Shown: positions 26,353 to 33,085, counted from the stretch's first letter. The stretch: 64,000 nt of DNA from Paenibacillus phoenicis (GCF_034718895.1 NZ_JAYERP010000001.1:3695501-3759500), one strand, 5' to 3'. Notes: generated from the letters alone by a model not told the origin. Made by a program: numbers and translations.

Positions 26353-27267
26353 ATTGAAGAGTACCTTTATAGCGGCTAACTTTGCTGGATCGGTTCCCGC
26401 AAATACAACGCGCGGATTAACGATGATACGGCGCTTTCTTTTGTCGTTGACGTCCGGTACTAACAAGAACACCGGCTTCCCGTCAAGTTTAAGCGAGCCG
26501 AGCGCAGTGCGCAGTTTTTGCGTATCCTTATAATTGAGTAACGCGGCTAACCGATCCAAGTCCATCGGCGATACACGGTCCTCGTTTTGTTCCTCTGGGT
26601 TAAAGCAAACAACGTTGAACGAAAAATTTATAAACGGAAGTACCGCGAACACAATCGCCAGTTGTTTGATTGATCGGCCATTATACCGCTCGTACAAATC
26701 GCGCACCGTTCTCCGAAATAACCGTGTATGCCGATATTCATCTAGTTTATACTCCGCGTCATCAAGTGATCCCCGGTAGAATATCGACGGGTTAACGTAG
26801 ATGTCGCCGTGTTCGTTGTCGTCGTTTACGATCCCATCCGCAAGCAGCTTGCCGTAGAACTGCGAGAACCTAGCGCGGCTCATGCTCAATAACGAGCCCA
26901 ACGCCTTACGATTAATCGGACGACCGTTATCGTATTGAAGGCGGCCGTCGTAATTGGTGTACGTTCCGATAAACATTAGCCGCGCAAGGTCCGATTGATT
27001 GAGTGACGGGAACCGCTCGGACATCGTCATACAACTATGGAATAACGCGAATACAAATCCTCCGTTCTCGTCTGAGTGCGTACGTAGCTCGTCAAGCGCC
27101 TTTTTTCCGCGAACTTGGGGCTCTGTCATTTTTGGTACAATCTCGAAATAAGCTAATCTCTCGCCTAATTCCGACTCAATCGCTTCTTTCTGTGCAAGGA
27201 CACCGCGCTTTGTTTTTGGCGTGAGGTTCGCCCAATGCCATTGTTCTCGTTTCCTATCGATTGCCAT
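26350..27267 (-). CDS. Winged-helix protein, putative replication initiator
   Basis: The 305-residue protein has a central segment, LARLMFIGTYTNYDG...NRKALGSLLSMSRARFSQFYGKLLADGIV...YVNPSIFYRG, that has the spacing of a winged-helix DNA-binding domain as in RepL/RepA-like plasmid and phage proteins. A second HTH-like part lies near MDLDRLAALLNYKDTQKLRTAL. Two tandem 24-bp repeats lie just upstream of the start, as in iteron-controlled replication genes. A transcription regulator is the alternative. GAGGAGGGG four bases before the ATG fixes the start. Confidence 0.5.
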   Translation of the reverse strand: MAIDRKREQWHWANLTPKTKRGVLAQKEAIESELGERLAYFEIVPKMTEPQVRGKKALDELRTHSDENGGFVFALFHSCMTMSERFPSLNQSDLARLMFIGTYTNYDGRLQYDNGRPINRKALGSLLSMSRARFSQFYGKLLADGIVNDDNEHGDIYVNPSIFYRGSLDDAEYKLDEYRHTRLFRRTVRDLYERYNGRSIKQLAIVFAVLPFINFSFNVVCFNPEEQNEDRVSPMDLDRLAALLNYKDTQKLRTALGSLKLDGKPVFLLVPDVNDKRKRRIIVNPRVVFAGTDPAKLAAIKVLFN

Positions 27268-27283
27268 TTGACCCCTCCTCAAA

Positions 27284-27339
27284 AAATACCATGCTTTTCA
27301 GGAACAAAACTGCCGAAATACCATGCTTTTCAGGAACAA
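27284..27339 (-). repeat. Two tandem 24-bp iteron-like repeats
   Basis: AAATACCATGCTTTTCAGGAACAA would exceed the quoting limit, so only its core is given: CCATGCTTTTCAGGAACAA. The 24-bp unit occurs perfectly at 27284-27307 and 27316-27339, a 32-bp period (three helical turns). They lie immediately upstream of the winged-helix gene and could be initiator- or repressor-binding sites. Confidence 0.75.
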
Positions 27340-27342
27340 CAC

Positions 27343-27769
27343 AAAAAGCCGAAATCCTGCGCCTGGTGCGGCATTTAGCGTTTTCGGCCGTGTCTATCCT
27401 TATTTATTAGTCTATTTATTTTGTATTCTTTGAACGCGCACAGAAACTATCACGCCATCATGAACTACTTCATTGATGCGCTCCATGAGTAAACGTGAGA
27501 TTGTACAATGATGTGTCGCCGTCGCCTACCGGCCCCGTCGGCCTTGTTGCTTCGCACCTTCGGCACCATATCTATTTCTAACCGCGGATAAAGATCATCA
27601 ACTTCTCTGACGCGGCAAAAGATATATAATAATCCCACAAGGCCCGGTTTTGGCCGCAGTGGTGAGGAGCGTAGCGACTCAACCCTGTTCGCGCTCGTTC
27701 ATTTGAACGTACGGGAACATACGCAAAGTATCCGTTCAAACTACACTTTAGCCCAGTCTTTGTAGCGTC
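27343..27769. other. Non-coding region, candidate element replication origin
   Basis: About 430 bp without a gene lie between the second XRE gene and the iterons. It contains repeats of a GTTCAAA-type motif: CGTTC-ATTT-GAACG (27696-27709) and a further inverted copy CGTTCAAA (27733-27740), plus a TATATAATAATCCC stretch near 27,630. Position next to the putative initiator makes an origin possible. Confidence 0.35.
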
Positions 27770-28000
27770 TTACCCGGCGCGGTTGATTCTGCGGTTCGCG
27801 GCAACAATATCCGCAATCTGCTCGTCTGTAAGCGGAATTGCTTCGCGGATTTTTTTAGCAACGTGCGGCAATAGCGCTCTGTCCTCGCGTTCGATTGCGC
27901 CAAGCAGCGGGCAGGAAATTTCCGCCTTTTTTGCGAGTTGTCCCTGCGACATCCCAAGATTTACGCGGCAAATACGAATTACTTCCGGAGTCAACGTCAT
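27770..28000 (-). CDS. XRE-family regulator (second)
   Basis: This 76-residue DNA-binding protein is built around a Cro/CI-type helix-turn-helix: IRICRVNLGMSQGQLAKKAEISCPLLGAIEREDR. A C-terminal helix ends in IVAANRRINRAG. AGGAGGT precedes the ATG. It is transcribed in the leftward block and may control the winged-helix gene or the late genes. It differs clearly from the plus-strand regulator at 30.6 kb. Confidence 0.75.
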   Translation of the reverse strand: MTLTPEVIRICRVNLGMSQGQLAKKAEISCPLLGAIEREDRALLPHVAKKIREAIPLTDEQIADIVAANRRINRAG

Positions 28001-28226
28001 CAGAATAACCTCCTTTGTGTAGTAGAGTTTAGTTCCTACATAGATGTAAATAAAAAAGAACCGCTCCCGCGCCGCCGAGCATCCGGCACGTTTGCAGTTT
28101 TGCGTTTAATTTCCCGACGAAAATAAAATAGCCGTGGCTCGCAGGTGTCGGAGTATCCTGCTTTTCGGACCGCGAATCCTAGCCACGGACAAAAGGCCGG
28201 CTCTCCGTCGGCTTCATAACCCGTAG

Positions 28227-28320
28227 GCACATATTGGCGCAAAATACAACCATAACGCAAAAAATCTTTACTCATTATCAGGGGCACATATCGTCGCAAA
28301 ATATACGTATGAACGTAAAA
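28227..28320. repeat. Two imperfect 37-bp direct repeats
   Basis: GCACATATTGGCGCAAAATA... (28227) and GCACATATCGTCGCAAAATA... (28284) share about 30 of 37 positions, both ending AACG-c/t-AAAA, with a 57-bp period. A leftward frame (28036-28299) runs through both and only reflects them. They lie about 250 bp upstream of the second XRE gene and may be its operators or iterons. The rest of 28,019-28,375 shows no supported gene. Confidence 0.55.
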
Positions 28321-28375
28321 TAAAAAGAGCCCAATTAGGCCCTCTCACTTATGTATTTTGTCGCCAGCTAAATTT

Positions 28376-28798
28376 TTAGTACTCTACTTTACGGATTGGC
28401 TTCCTCCGACCGCCTCCCATGAGCCGCGCCCGTTCCCGTGCCGCAGCAATTTGCGCCAGCTTGTCCGGATCGTACGGTTTCTCGTAGTTCCACAACCGCC
28501 GCATGAACGCCTCCTGGTCGTACCGACGCTCCCGTTTCGGCTTGTTTACGTCTTTCCGCGCTCGTTGCTCCGCCCGTTGGACCGTTTTCCGCGTAGTTTT
28601 GCACGACGGACCGCATACTTTCGCGTTGCCAGGCCGTGTCTTATCGCGGAATGGGTATCCGCAAATTTCACACCGTTTAATGCGCGGATCGGCGCTGGGC
28701 TCCCGCAATAGCTTACGTATTATTGCCGCCGCCTCTTCCCGCGTGAGCCCTTCCGTTAATTCTGCCGCGTATTCGACCGCGCCCTCTCCCGGTTGCAC
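28376..28798 (-). CDS. Zinc-finger protein of the element
   Basis: The 140-residue basic protein has a central zinc-ribbon-like cluster, RCEICGYPFRDKTRPGNAKVC...C (CxxC-x(14)-CxxxC), at about residues 42-65. A helical N-terminus (LTREEAAAIIRKLLRE) and a long Arg/Lys-rich C-terminal half complete it. This suggests nucleic-acid binding. No named family was recognised. The start is GTG with AGGAGG about 10 bases upstream. A weak hairpin with T run follows the stop (about 28,322-28,345). Confidence 0.6.
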   Translation of the reverse strand: MQPGEGAVEYAAELTEGLTREEAAAIIRKLLREPSADPRIKRCEICGYPFRDKTRPGNAKVCGPSCKTTRKTVQRAEQRARKDVNKPKRERRYDQEAFMRRLWNYEKPYDPDKLAQIAAARERARLMGGGRRKPIRKVEY

Positions 28799-28974
28799 GG
28801 CGATCGCCTCCTCTCAATATAAGGATAGCCCGTAACCCCGTTTTTGTTAACGAGAACTTTCAAAAAAAAACGAAACCATGCGAACGCACATTCGTATTAT
28901 CCTATATAAAACGCAAACGAGCGGTGCCCTATACCGGATTTTCACCGGCCGCCCGCTTGCGATAATCGCGGTGT

Positions 28975-29178
28975 TTACCGCAGGAATTTACGTACCCGGC
29001 CGGAACTGTTGGCGCAGAACCGACCGGATAAATCCGCCGAGCATTTGGCGCTACTCGGCGATAATCCCCCGAATGGCGATCCCACCGGTTGGCGGCCGGC
29101 AGGTACGGGTTTAACGCGCATCTCCTCCCCATTCGGTGTTGGCGCACCTTGAGCCGCGGCAACGGCGTATAGGTTCAT
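28975..29178 (-). CDS. Possible small protein (weak)
   Basis: This 67-codon frame (MNLYAVAAAQGAPTPNGEEM...) has acceptable amino-acid use for its first half, then becomes Ser/Arg/Cys-rich. There is no good ribosome site, and another frame overlaps it. It fills a gap between two better-supported genes, so it may be real but is poorly supported. The interval 28,800-28,975 holds no clear gene. Confidence 0.25.
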   Translation of the reverse strand: MNLYAVAAAQGAPTPNGEEMRVKPVPAGRQPVGSPFGGLSPSSAKCSADLSGRFCANSSGRVRKFLR

Positions 29179-29207
29179 CGGAGAGCTACTCGCTCATTTA
29201 CGCGGAA

Positions 29208-29552
29208 TCAACGGTAATAAATAGCGTGGTCGCCCGGAGTACGTACCAAAGCGCGCATGAAATCGAGCGCAGTCATACTCCGGAGCTTGCCGGCGATCTC
29301 CGCAATAAGGGCGGAGGGATCGCGCCCGGCATCGATATAAAAATCAACGCAGTTCGATTGCGTATTCACAACGTACAGCGAGTCGCGCAGCTTGTCCGCA
29401 AGCGTGAAGTATATCGCCGCCCCCTCCGCGTACATAACAAAGACCGGATCGCTACCGGACGGTTTATCGACGAGGTAACCGGTAGTGATCTCGTAATCAA
29501 ACGGCGTATCATACGGGCCGCGAACGAGCGCAACCTGCGTCAGATCACCCAT
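29208..29552 (-). CDS. Uncharacterised protein of the element
   Basis: This 114-residue protein begins MGDLTQVALVRGPYDTPFDYEITTGYLVD and looks like a mixed alpha/beta fold with short strands. No family was recognised. It overlaps the preceding gene by 8 bp and has AAGGGG before the ATG, so it is probably translated as part of the early leftward block. Confidence 0.5.
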   Translation of the reverse strand: MGDLTQVALVRGPYDTPFDYEITTGYLVDKPSGSDPVFVMYAEGAAIYFTLADKLRDSLYVVNTQSNCVDFYIDAGRDPSALIAEIAGKLRSMTALDFMRALVRTPGDHAIYYR

Positions 29553-29739
29553 TAATAGCGCCCCTTTCGGCGAGGATTCTGCGGTGTACGGCCGCCTTGT
29601 ACGCCAGCAACCGCTTATAGCGGAGAGCCGGCGGTCTGGATGCGGATCGGCCGCGAAGGAAATCGTATCGGCGTGCCCCGTATTGGTTAGCCTTACGTGT
29701 GAAATATGCGATCCGGCTAGCTGTTGATTTCGTCGACAT
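29545..29739 (-). CDS. Small basic protein of the element
   Basis: This 64-residue, very basic protein (pI clearly high: many Arg/Lys, few acidic residues) could bind nucleic acid. GGGAGGTG seven bases upstream sets the start at MSTKSTASRIAYFTRK, inside the end of the preceding gene. No family was recognised. Confidence 0.45.
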   Translation of the reverse strand: MSTKSTASRIAYFTRKANQYGARRYDFLRGRSASRPPALRYKRLLAYKAAVHRRILAERGAING

Positions 29740-29959
29740 AAACAGGCACCTCCCGAAAACCAATCGGCTCAAACTCGTCCGGCTGCGCGTCAATACCAGT
29801 TATCGCTAAGTGCTCAATTGCGCGATCAATCGCAAGGCCACGCAGTTCCTCTTTCGTGACTGGTCGCGGAGTAAATACGTTGACGGTGATCCGCCATCCG
29901 TCGCGGTCGAGAACGCAGATATAATGGTACTCAGTCGCAGACTTAGGCCGATAGTTCAT
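29717..29959 (-). CDS. Uncharacterised small protein of the element
   Basis: This 80-residue protein has a beta-rich first half (YHYICVLDRDGWRITVNVFT) and a helical second half (KEELRGLAIDRAIEHLAITG). No family was recognised. A strong GAGGAGGTGG lies upstream. It overlaps both neighbours, consistent with a coupled early operon. Confidence 0.5.
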   Translation of the reverse strand: MNYRPKSATEYHYICVLDRDGWRITVNVFTPRPVTKEELRGLAIDRAIEHLAITGIDAQPDEFEPIGFREVPVYVDEINS

Positions 29960-30425
29960 CTGCCGCCACCTCCTCTTGCGCGATAATGAAGCCGAGGGCC
30001 CGCGCCTGGTCCGCCGTTAACGATATGGAGCCGAGAACCGCGCGATTAGATACACCGGTCACATGGCGAAAGTGCCGCGCCCCGGACGATAACTCTTGGC
30101 GCGTTCCAAGCAGGCGCGCAATATAGCGGTCGATCTGCGGCGCGTAGACATAGCGCACTTGGTACGGCATGTCGGCGAGCTTGACCGTCATCTCTTTGCG
30201 CGGTTTGGGGCCGAGGCCGAGCGCGTAGAGTTGCGAAGGGTTTGCGTCGATCGTGCCGCCGGTCCAGCGCCGGTCTACGTCGGGAAATACCGCGATGAAT
30301 AGCGTTGGGTGTACGGCGGCGCGCTTGGCGGTGCGGCCCATTCCGAGAGTGACTTCGATAAGTTGCGTGCGGCAATTGCGGTAGTAGCCGAGAGTAACGG
30401 TCGGGATGATGATAGCAGATTTCAT
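29943..30425 (-). CDS. First gene of the leftward operon, unknown function
   Basis: The 160-residue protein starts at MKSAIIIPTVTLGYYRNCR, fixed by AGGAGGT nine bases upstream; the longer frame to 30,563 runs through the operator region and is not used. It contains two helical segments, one being DRYIARLLGTRQELSSGARHF. No family was recognised. As the first gene behind the repressor-controlled promoter it is a candidate for an early regulator of the element, by position only. Confidence 0.5.
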   Translation of the reverse strand: MKSAIIIPTVTLGYYRNCRTQLIEVTLGMGRTAKRAAVHPTLFIAVFPDVDRRWTGGTIDANPSQLYALGLGPKPRKEMTVKLADMPYQVRYVYAPQIDRYIARLLGTRQELSSGARHFRHVTGVSNRAVLGSISLTADQARALGFIIAQEEVAADELSA

Positions 30426-30486
30426 ATTGCGATAACCTCCTAAATTGATAAAAATGAATCTTTTTGGTATGATAAGCGTATTGAAT

Positions 30487-30572
30487 AGTAAACTTGCTAA
30501 CATGTCAGCTAGTTGACTTGTTATCTTGTTTACTAGTTTAAACACAACCAGTCTGCTTGTCAACTAGTTTAC
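30487..30572. promoter_or_regulatory. Repressor operators and divergent promoters (genetic switch)
   Basis: Three related 14-bp near-palindromes are present: GTCAGCTAGTTGAC (30504-30517), GTTTACTAGTTTAA (30528-30541) and GTCAACTAGTTTAC (30559-30572). A leftward promoter has a perfect -35 TTGACA (30560-30565 on the minus strand) lying inside the third site. With a 17-bp spacer its -10, TAAACT, lies over the second site. A second weaker leftward promoter (CTGACA-17-TTCAAT) starts at the first site. Repressor binding would block the leftward block directly. Confidence 0.7.
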
Positions 30573-30596
30573 TTGTTTATTTTGGAGGAATTTTTT

Positions 30597-30806
30597 ATGA
30601 TCCGCTTCTCGTTGGATAAAATTATGGAGGCCAAAGGATTAACGCAGAAAGATGTGGTCGAAATTACAAAGATAAGTCGAAATACTGTTAAAGCACTCGC
30701 AACAAACGCTAATGCACGAATCGATTTTCCAACATTGGACGCATTATGTAAGGGTTTGAATGTGAAGCCTGGGGATTTAATTGAGTATATAGAGGATGAG
30801 AAATGA
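30597..30806 (+). CDS. XRE-family repressor of the element
   Basis: The 69-residue Cro/CI-type regulator has the helix-turn-helix LTQKDVVEITKISRNTVKALAT and a C-terminal segment LDALCKGLNVKPGDLIEYI as in small XRE regulators. It is the only well-supported plus-strand gene of the element and faces away from the leftward operon. The three palindromes lie directly upstream, so it probably represses the leftward promoters and its own. GGAGG lies 8 bases before the ATG. It would be the functional equivalent of the master repressor of a phage or satellite. Confidence 0.78.
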   Translation: MIRFSLDKIMEAKGLTQKDVVEITKISRNTVKALATNANARIDFPTLDALCKGLNVKPGDLIEYIEDEK

Positions 30807-30883
30807 AAAAACTAATAGCCACCGCTGCCGCATTGTTTACTGTCGCAATAATACTCTCTATTATATGGAATGCTGTCCAATAG
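30803..30883 (+). CDS. 26-residue membrane peptide coupled to the repressor
   Basis: An ATG overlapping the repressor stop (ATGA) opens a 26-codon frame: two lysines, then a hydrophobic helix (LIATAAALFTVAIILSIIW) and a short polar end. A terminator follows 3 bp later, so the peptide is the last part of the repressor transcript. It could be a membrane toxin, a regulatory or lysis-related peptide, or an exported signal; no homology is claimed. Confidence 0.5.
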   Translation: MKKLIATAAALFTVAIILSIIWNAVQ

Positions 30884-30885
30884 CT

Positions 30886-30917
30886 GACCGCCGACCGTTG
30901 AGTCCGCGGTCTTTTTT
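30886..30917 (+). terminator. Terminator of the repressor transcript
   Basis: GACCGC-c-GAC / GTC-c-GCGGTC with a 6-base loop is followed by six T. It starts directly after the 26-residue peptide and cuts into the 5' end of the DUF3102-like frame. Confidence 0.8.
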
Positions 30918-31293
30918 ACCAACAATCACCGCCGAAATCAACGCATACAAGCGCGTCGCCGGCGAAGCCATATTCGAAATCGGACGCCGCCTCAAATCGG
31001 TACGCGACGCAAAAATAGATAGCAGTAGGGCCGACGAGAGAAATCTTGCGCGACAACGCGAAGAGGCCGGCGGTTGGATACGTTGGCTGGAAGAACACGT
31101 TGATTTCGATCGAAGTCAGGCACACCGATTCATAACCGTTTTTGAGGAATTAGGCGATGTTGGTACGTACCAACGTTTTGGACTACGCGCCCTCTACGAA
31201 ATCGCAACGCTTCCGCCCGAAGAACGCACGCGAGAACACACGCTCAAGTCCGGAGTCACAAAAACGGTAGATGAGATGACCGTACGCGAGTAA
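30898..31293 (+). pseudogene. DUF3102 gene remnant
   Basis: The frame encodes ITAEINAYKRVAGEAIFEIGRRLK, WLEEHVDF, HRFITVFEEL and ALYEIATLPPEER, which are the hallmarks of the DUF3102 family of phage and plasmid proteins. No plausible start or ribosome site exists: the terminator of the repressor transcript occupies the 5' end. The frame stops right after TVDEMTVRE, where family members usually continue with a C-terminal half. Both ends are thus lost. It is probably a remnant, although a short translated form from an internal start cannot be excluded. Confidence 0.6.
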
Positions 31294-31339
31294 CGCGCAC
31301 GTCCGACGGACGATTAATTTCGTCATAAAACGCAAAAAT

Positions 31340-31383
31340 GGGGCGCAAGCCAAACGGATTTTACTCCGCCAAGCCTGCGCCCC
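31340..31383 (+). terminator. Hairpin after the DUF3102 remnant
   Basis: GGGGCGCA/TGCGCCCC, with further pairing in the loop, is followed by TCTTTTC. It lies 46 bp after the DUF3102 stop. Between 31,384 and 31,588 I see no gene. Confidence 0.65.
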
Positions 31384-31588
31384 TCTTTTCAATCGGTGCG
31401 TTCTTTTGCGCCCCTCTTACGTACTATTATCGTGATTTTTACGTGAAATTAGCGCTTATATACGCCTGCCCTACCGTTTGTATTCAGACGCGGCCATAGC
31501 GGCTAATTTCGCGGTAAATGAGCGGAAAACAGACGATAAATGTTCTAATATATGTTCCGTAGGCCAGCAAAAAATAATATCAAATTAC

Positions 31589-31617
31589 TTTACTTTTGTA
31601 AACACCCAGTTTAGAAT
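31589..31617 (+). promoter_or_regulatory. Promoter of the candidate antisense RNA
   Basis: TTTACT (31589-31594), a 17-bp spacer and TAGAAT (31612-31617) give a good sigma-A-type promoter on the plus strand, with a start expected near 31,624. Confidence 0.6.
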
Positions 31618-31623
31618 GAAGAT

Positions 31624-31747
31624 AGAAAGCCGCTAACGTTACCTGCGCTAGCGGCCGATCGGTAGGGCAAGGGTTATAAATACAAAGTGTAAGTAAGGCC
31701 AGAGGTAGTCGATTTCTCCACCACAGAGATCGGCTACTTTTTCTTTT
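31624..31747 (+). ncRNA. Candidate antisense RNA (type I antitoxin)
   Basis: A transcript of about 120 nt is predicted from the promoter at 31589-31617 to a terminator hairpin at 31705-31737 (GTAGtCGAT...ATCGgCTAC followed by TTTTTCTTTT). It is complementary to the 3' end of the toxin frame and its 3' UTR, the arrangement of the txpA/ratA and bsrG/SR4 systems of B. subtilis. It contains no ORF. Confidence 0.55.
31629..31655 (-). terminator. Terminator of the toxin mRNA
   Basis: On the minus strand GCCGCTA...TAGCGGC is followed by TTTCTATCTT. It lies about 80 bp beyond the toxin stop codon and defines a 3' UTR that overlaps the antisense RNA. Confidence 0.55.
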
Positions 31748-31820
31748 CCATTGCCACAATTAAATCAATTATGAATTTCATTGCTGCTAAAGTAAAAGTC
31801 ATTGCTGTAAAAATGAGCAT
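31734..31820 (-). CDS. Holin-like type I toxin peptide
   Basis: The 28-residue peptide has a hydrophobic helix (LIFTAMTFTLAAMKFIIDLIVAM) and a basic end (EKKK), the shape of the putative holin-like toxin/TxpA-BsrG group of membrane toxins. AGGTG lies just before the ATG. It has its own extended -10 promoter (TGC-TATAAT, 31880-31885), a 5' UTR of about 50 nt and a 3' terminator. An antisense RNA overlaps its 3' end. Being in the element next to the integrase suggests a role in stabilising the element. Confidence 0.6.
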   Translation of the reverse strand: MLIFTAMTFTLAAMKFIIDLIVAMEKKK

Positions 31821-31879
31821 GATCACCTGATACGTATCAATAATACATCACCACCGGGCCGCTCACCCTACCTACCCAT

Positions 31880-31888
31880 ATTATAGCA
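31880..31888 (-). promoter_or_regulatory. Extended -10 promoter of the toxin gene
   Basis: TGCTATAAT on the minus strand is a consensus extended -10 box, about 60 bp upstream of the toxin ATG and after the integrase stop codon. No good -35 is seen, which the extended -10 can compensate for. Confidence 0.6.
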
Positions 31889-31943
31889 GATAATTTGTCC
31901 AGTGGGATATAAAAGCAATTTTCAACACGAGCAAATGTTCTCG

Positions 31944-32981
31944 TCATACACCTCCACGCTTCAAAATCCGCGCAAGTGGCGAGTGCTTCCGGTGTTCGTC
32001 CGCAATACTCTCCTCGCTGATCTGGACGTATTTTCGCGTCGTAGCTATATCCGCATGGCCCATAATCTTTTGAAGGTGAAATATACTCATGCCATTCTCC
32101 GCGGCCATTGTCGCGAAATTGTGGCGCAGAACGTGCGGCGACACACTACGCCCGAGCTTCGCCTTTTCCGCGTACTTATCAAACGCCTTTTGGATCGTCT
32201 TCTCGTTCAGCGGCTCCCCGTAGTTCGTCGTAAATACCCGCGTAGTCTCAAAATGCCGCTCCGTTTCCGCAATAAGCTGTTTCAGCAGCCGTACTGTTTC
32301 CGTAGACAGCGGTAATACGCGGGATTTCCGGTTCTTATTCTTCGCGGCCGGAAGCACGATTAACTTCCGTACGAAATCAACCTCCGACTTTTCCAGCGCG
32401 CAGATTTCGTTCAGACGTAGACCTGTATCCAGGATCAACGTCATAATTACGTAATCTCTCCACTGCGCCCACTGCTGCCGGTCCGGAGCCTTTAAGAACC
32501 GCCGCAGCTCCTCCTCGGTCAATGGCGTAACTGTATCGACGTCCTGGCGCATTAGAGATAAGTTTGCGGCCGGATTACGGTCGATTACCTCCTCGGCATG
32601 GAGAACGTTAAAGAACGTCCTTAAAACGCGGATACGGACGTTAACGGAAGCCGGCGAGAGCCCGCGCTGGTCCTTCTTGTATTCGGACTTGAACGGGTGC
32701 CCGGCGTAATACTCCTTTTCATTGGCGCACCAGATCACATAGTCGCGCAGCATTTCCGCCGTTACGTCTTGGATCGTAATCTCTCCGTAGTGATCCGCGA
32801 CCCATTCGATGAAATAGCGCATATTCTTAACGTAGCCCTCAATCGTACGCTCCTTGAGGTTGTTCGCGCGCTTCACCTTTACAACGAAGTCGACCGCCTC
32901 CTCAAGCGTAAACGACGGCAGGCCGACCTCCGCAATGGGCGTCCGCTGGGTTAACGTTTTCTTTCCAGTGCGTTTATCCAT
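31944..32981 (-). CDS. int: Tyrosine site-specific integrase
   Basis: The 345-residue recombinase has an N-terminal SAM-like core-binding domain (about 30-135) and a C-terminal catalytic domain (about 150-340). The catalytic residues are visible: Arg in LDTGLRLNEI, His-x-x-Arg in HVLRHNFAT, His in IMGHADIATT and the nucleophile Tyr in TRKYVQIS. It lies 130 bp from the tRNA-Ser copy of the repeat, as is usual for tRNA-targeting integrases. AGGAGGTC upstream is locked in a hairpin. No separate excisionase was recognised. Confidence 0.93.
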   Translation of the reverse strand: MDKRTGKKTLTQRTPIAEVGLPSFTLEEAVDFVVKVKRANNLKERTIEGYVKNMRYFIEWVADHYGEITIQDVTAEMLRDYVIWCANEKEYYAGHPFKSEYKKDQRGLSPASVNVRIRVLRTFFNVLHAEEVIDRNPAANLSLMRQDVDTVTPLTEEELRRFLKAPDRQQWAQWRDYVIMTLILDTGLRLNEICALEKSEVDFVRKLIVLPAAKNKNRKSRVLPLSTETVRLLKQLIAETERHFETTRVFTTNYGEPLNEKTIQKAFDKYAEKAKLGRSVSPHVLRHNFATMAAENGMSIFHLQKIMGHADIATTRKYVQISEESIADEHRKHSPLARILKRGGV

Positions 32982-32989
32982 AAACAAAA

Positions 32990-33020
32990 GACCTCCTACG
33001 CGTTTCTAACGTAGAAGGTC
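32990..33020 (-). promoter_or_regulatory. Hairpin covering the integrase ribosome site
   Basis: On the minus strand GACCTTCTACG pairs with CGTAGGAGGTC over 11 positions (one G-T pair) around a 9-base loop, and the second arm contains the integrase Shine-Dalgarno AGGAGG. CTTTTGTTT follows, so it can act as a terminator for tRNA-Ser transcription and as a translation block of int. The displaced native tRNA terminator has a similar arm (CTCCTACG). Confidence 0.65.
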
Positions 33021-33065
33021 GGAATCATTCAGGTATGTACGAATCATCTAGCGCTCGTTTGCGTC

Positions 33066-33085
33066 CAGTTTTCGTACACATAACG
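33066..33085 (+). repeat. Putative arm-type integrase site, right
   Basis: CAGTTTTCGTACACATAACG is the partner of 16054-16073 (17 of 20 identical). It lies between int and the attachment repeat. Confidence 0.45.

Noticed and set aside
28036-28299. 87-codon leftward frame upstream of the second XRE gene
   Set aside because: It runs through both 37-bp direct repeats, which generate its repeated LRRYVP/LRQYVP motifs, and it has no ribosome site.
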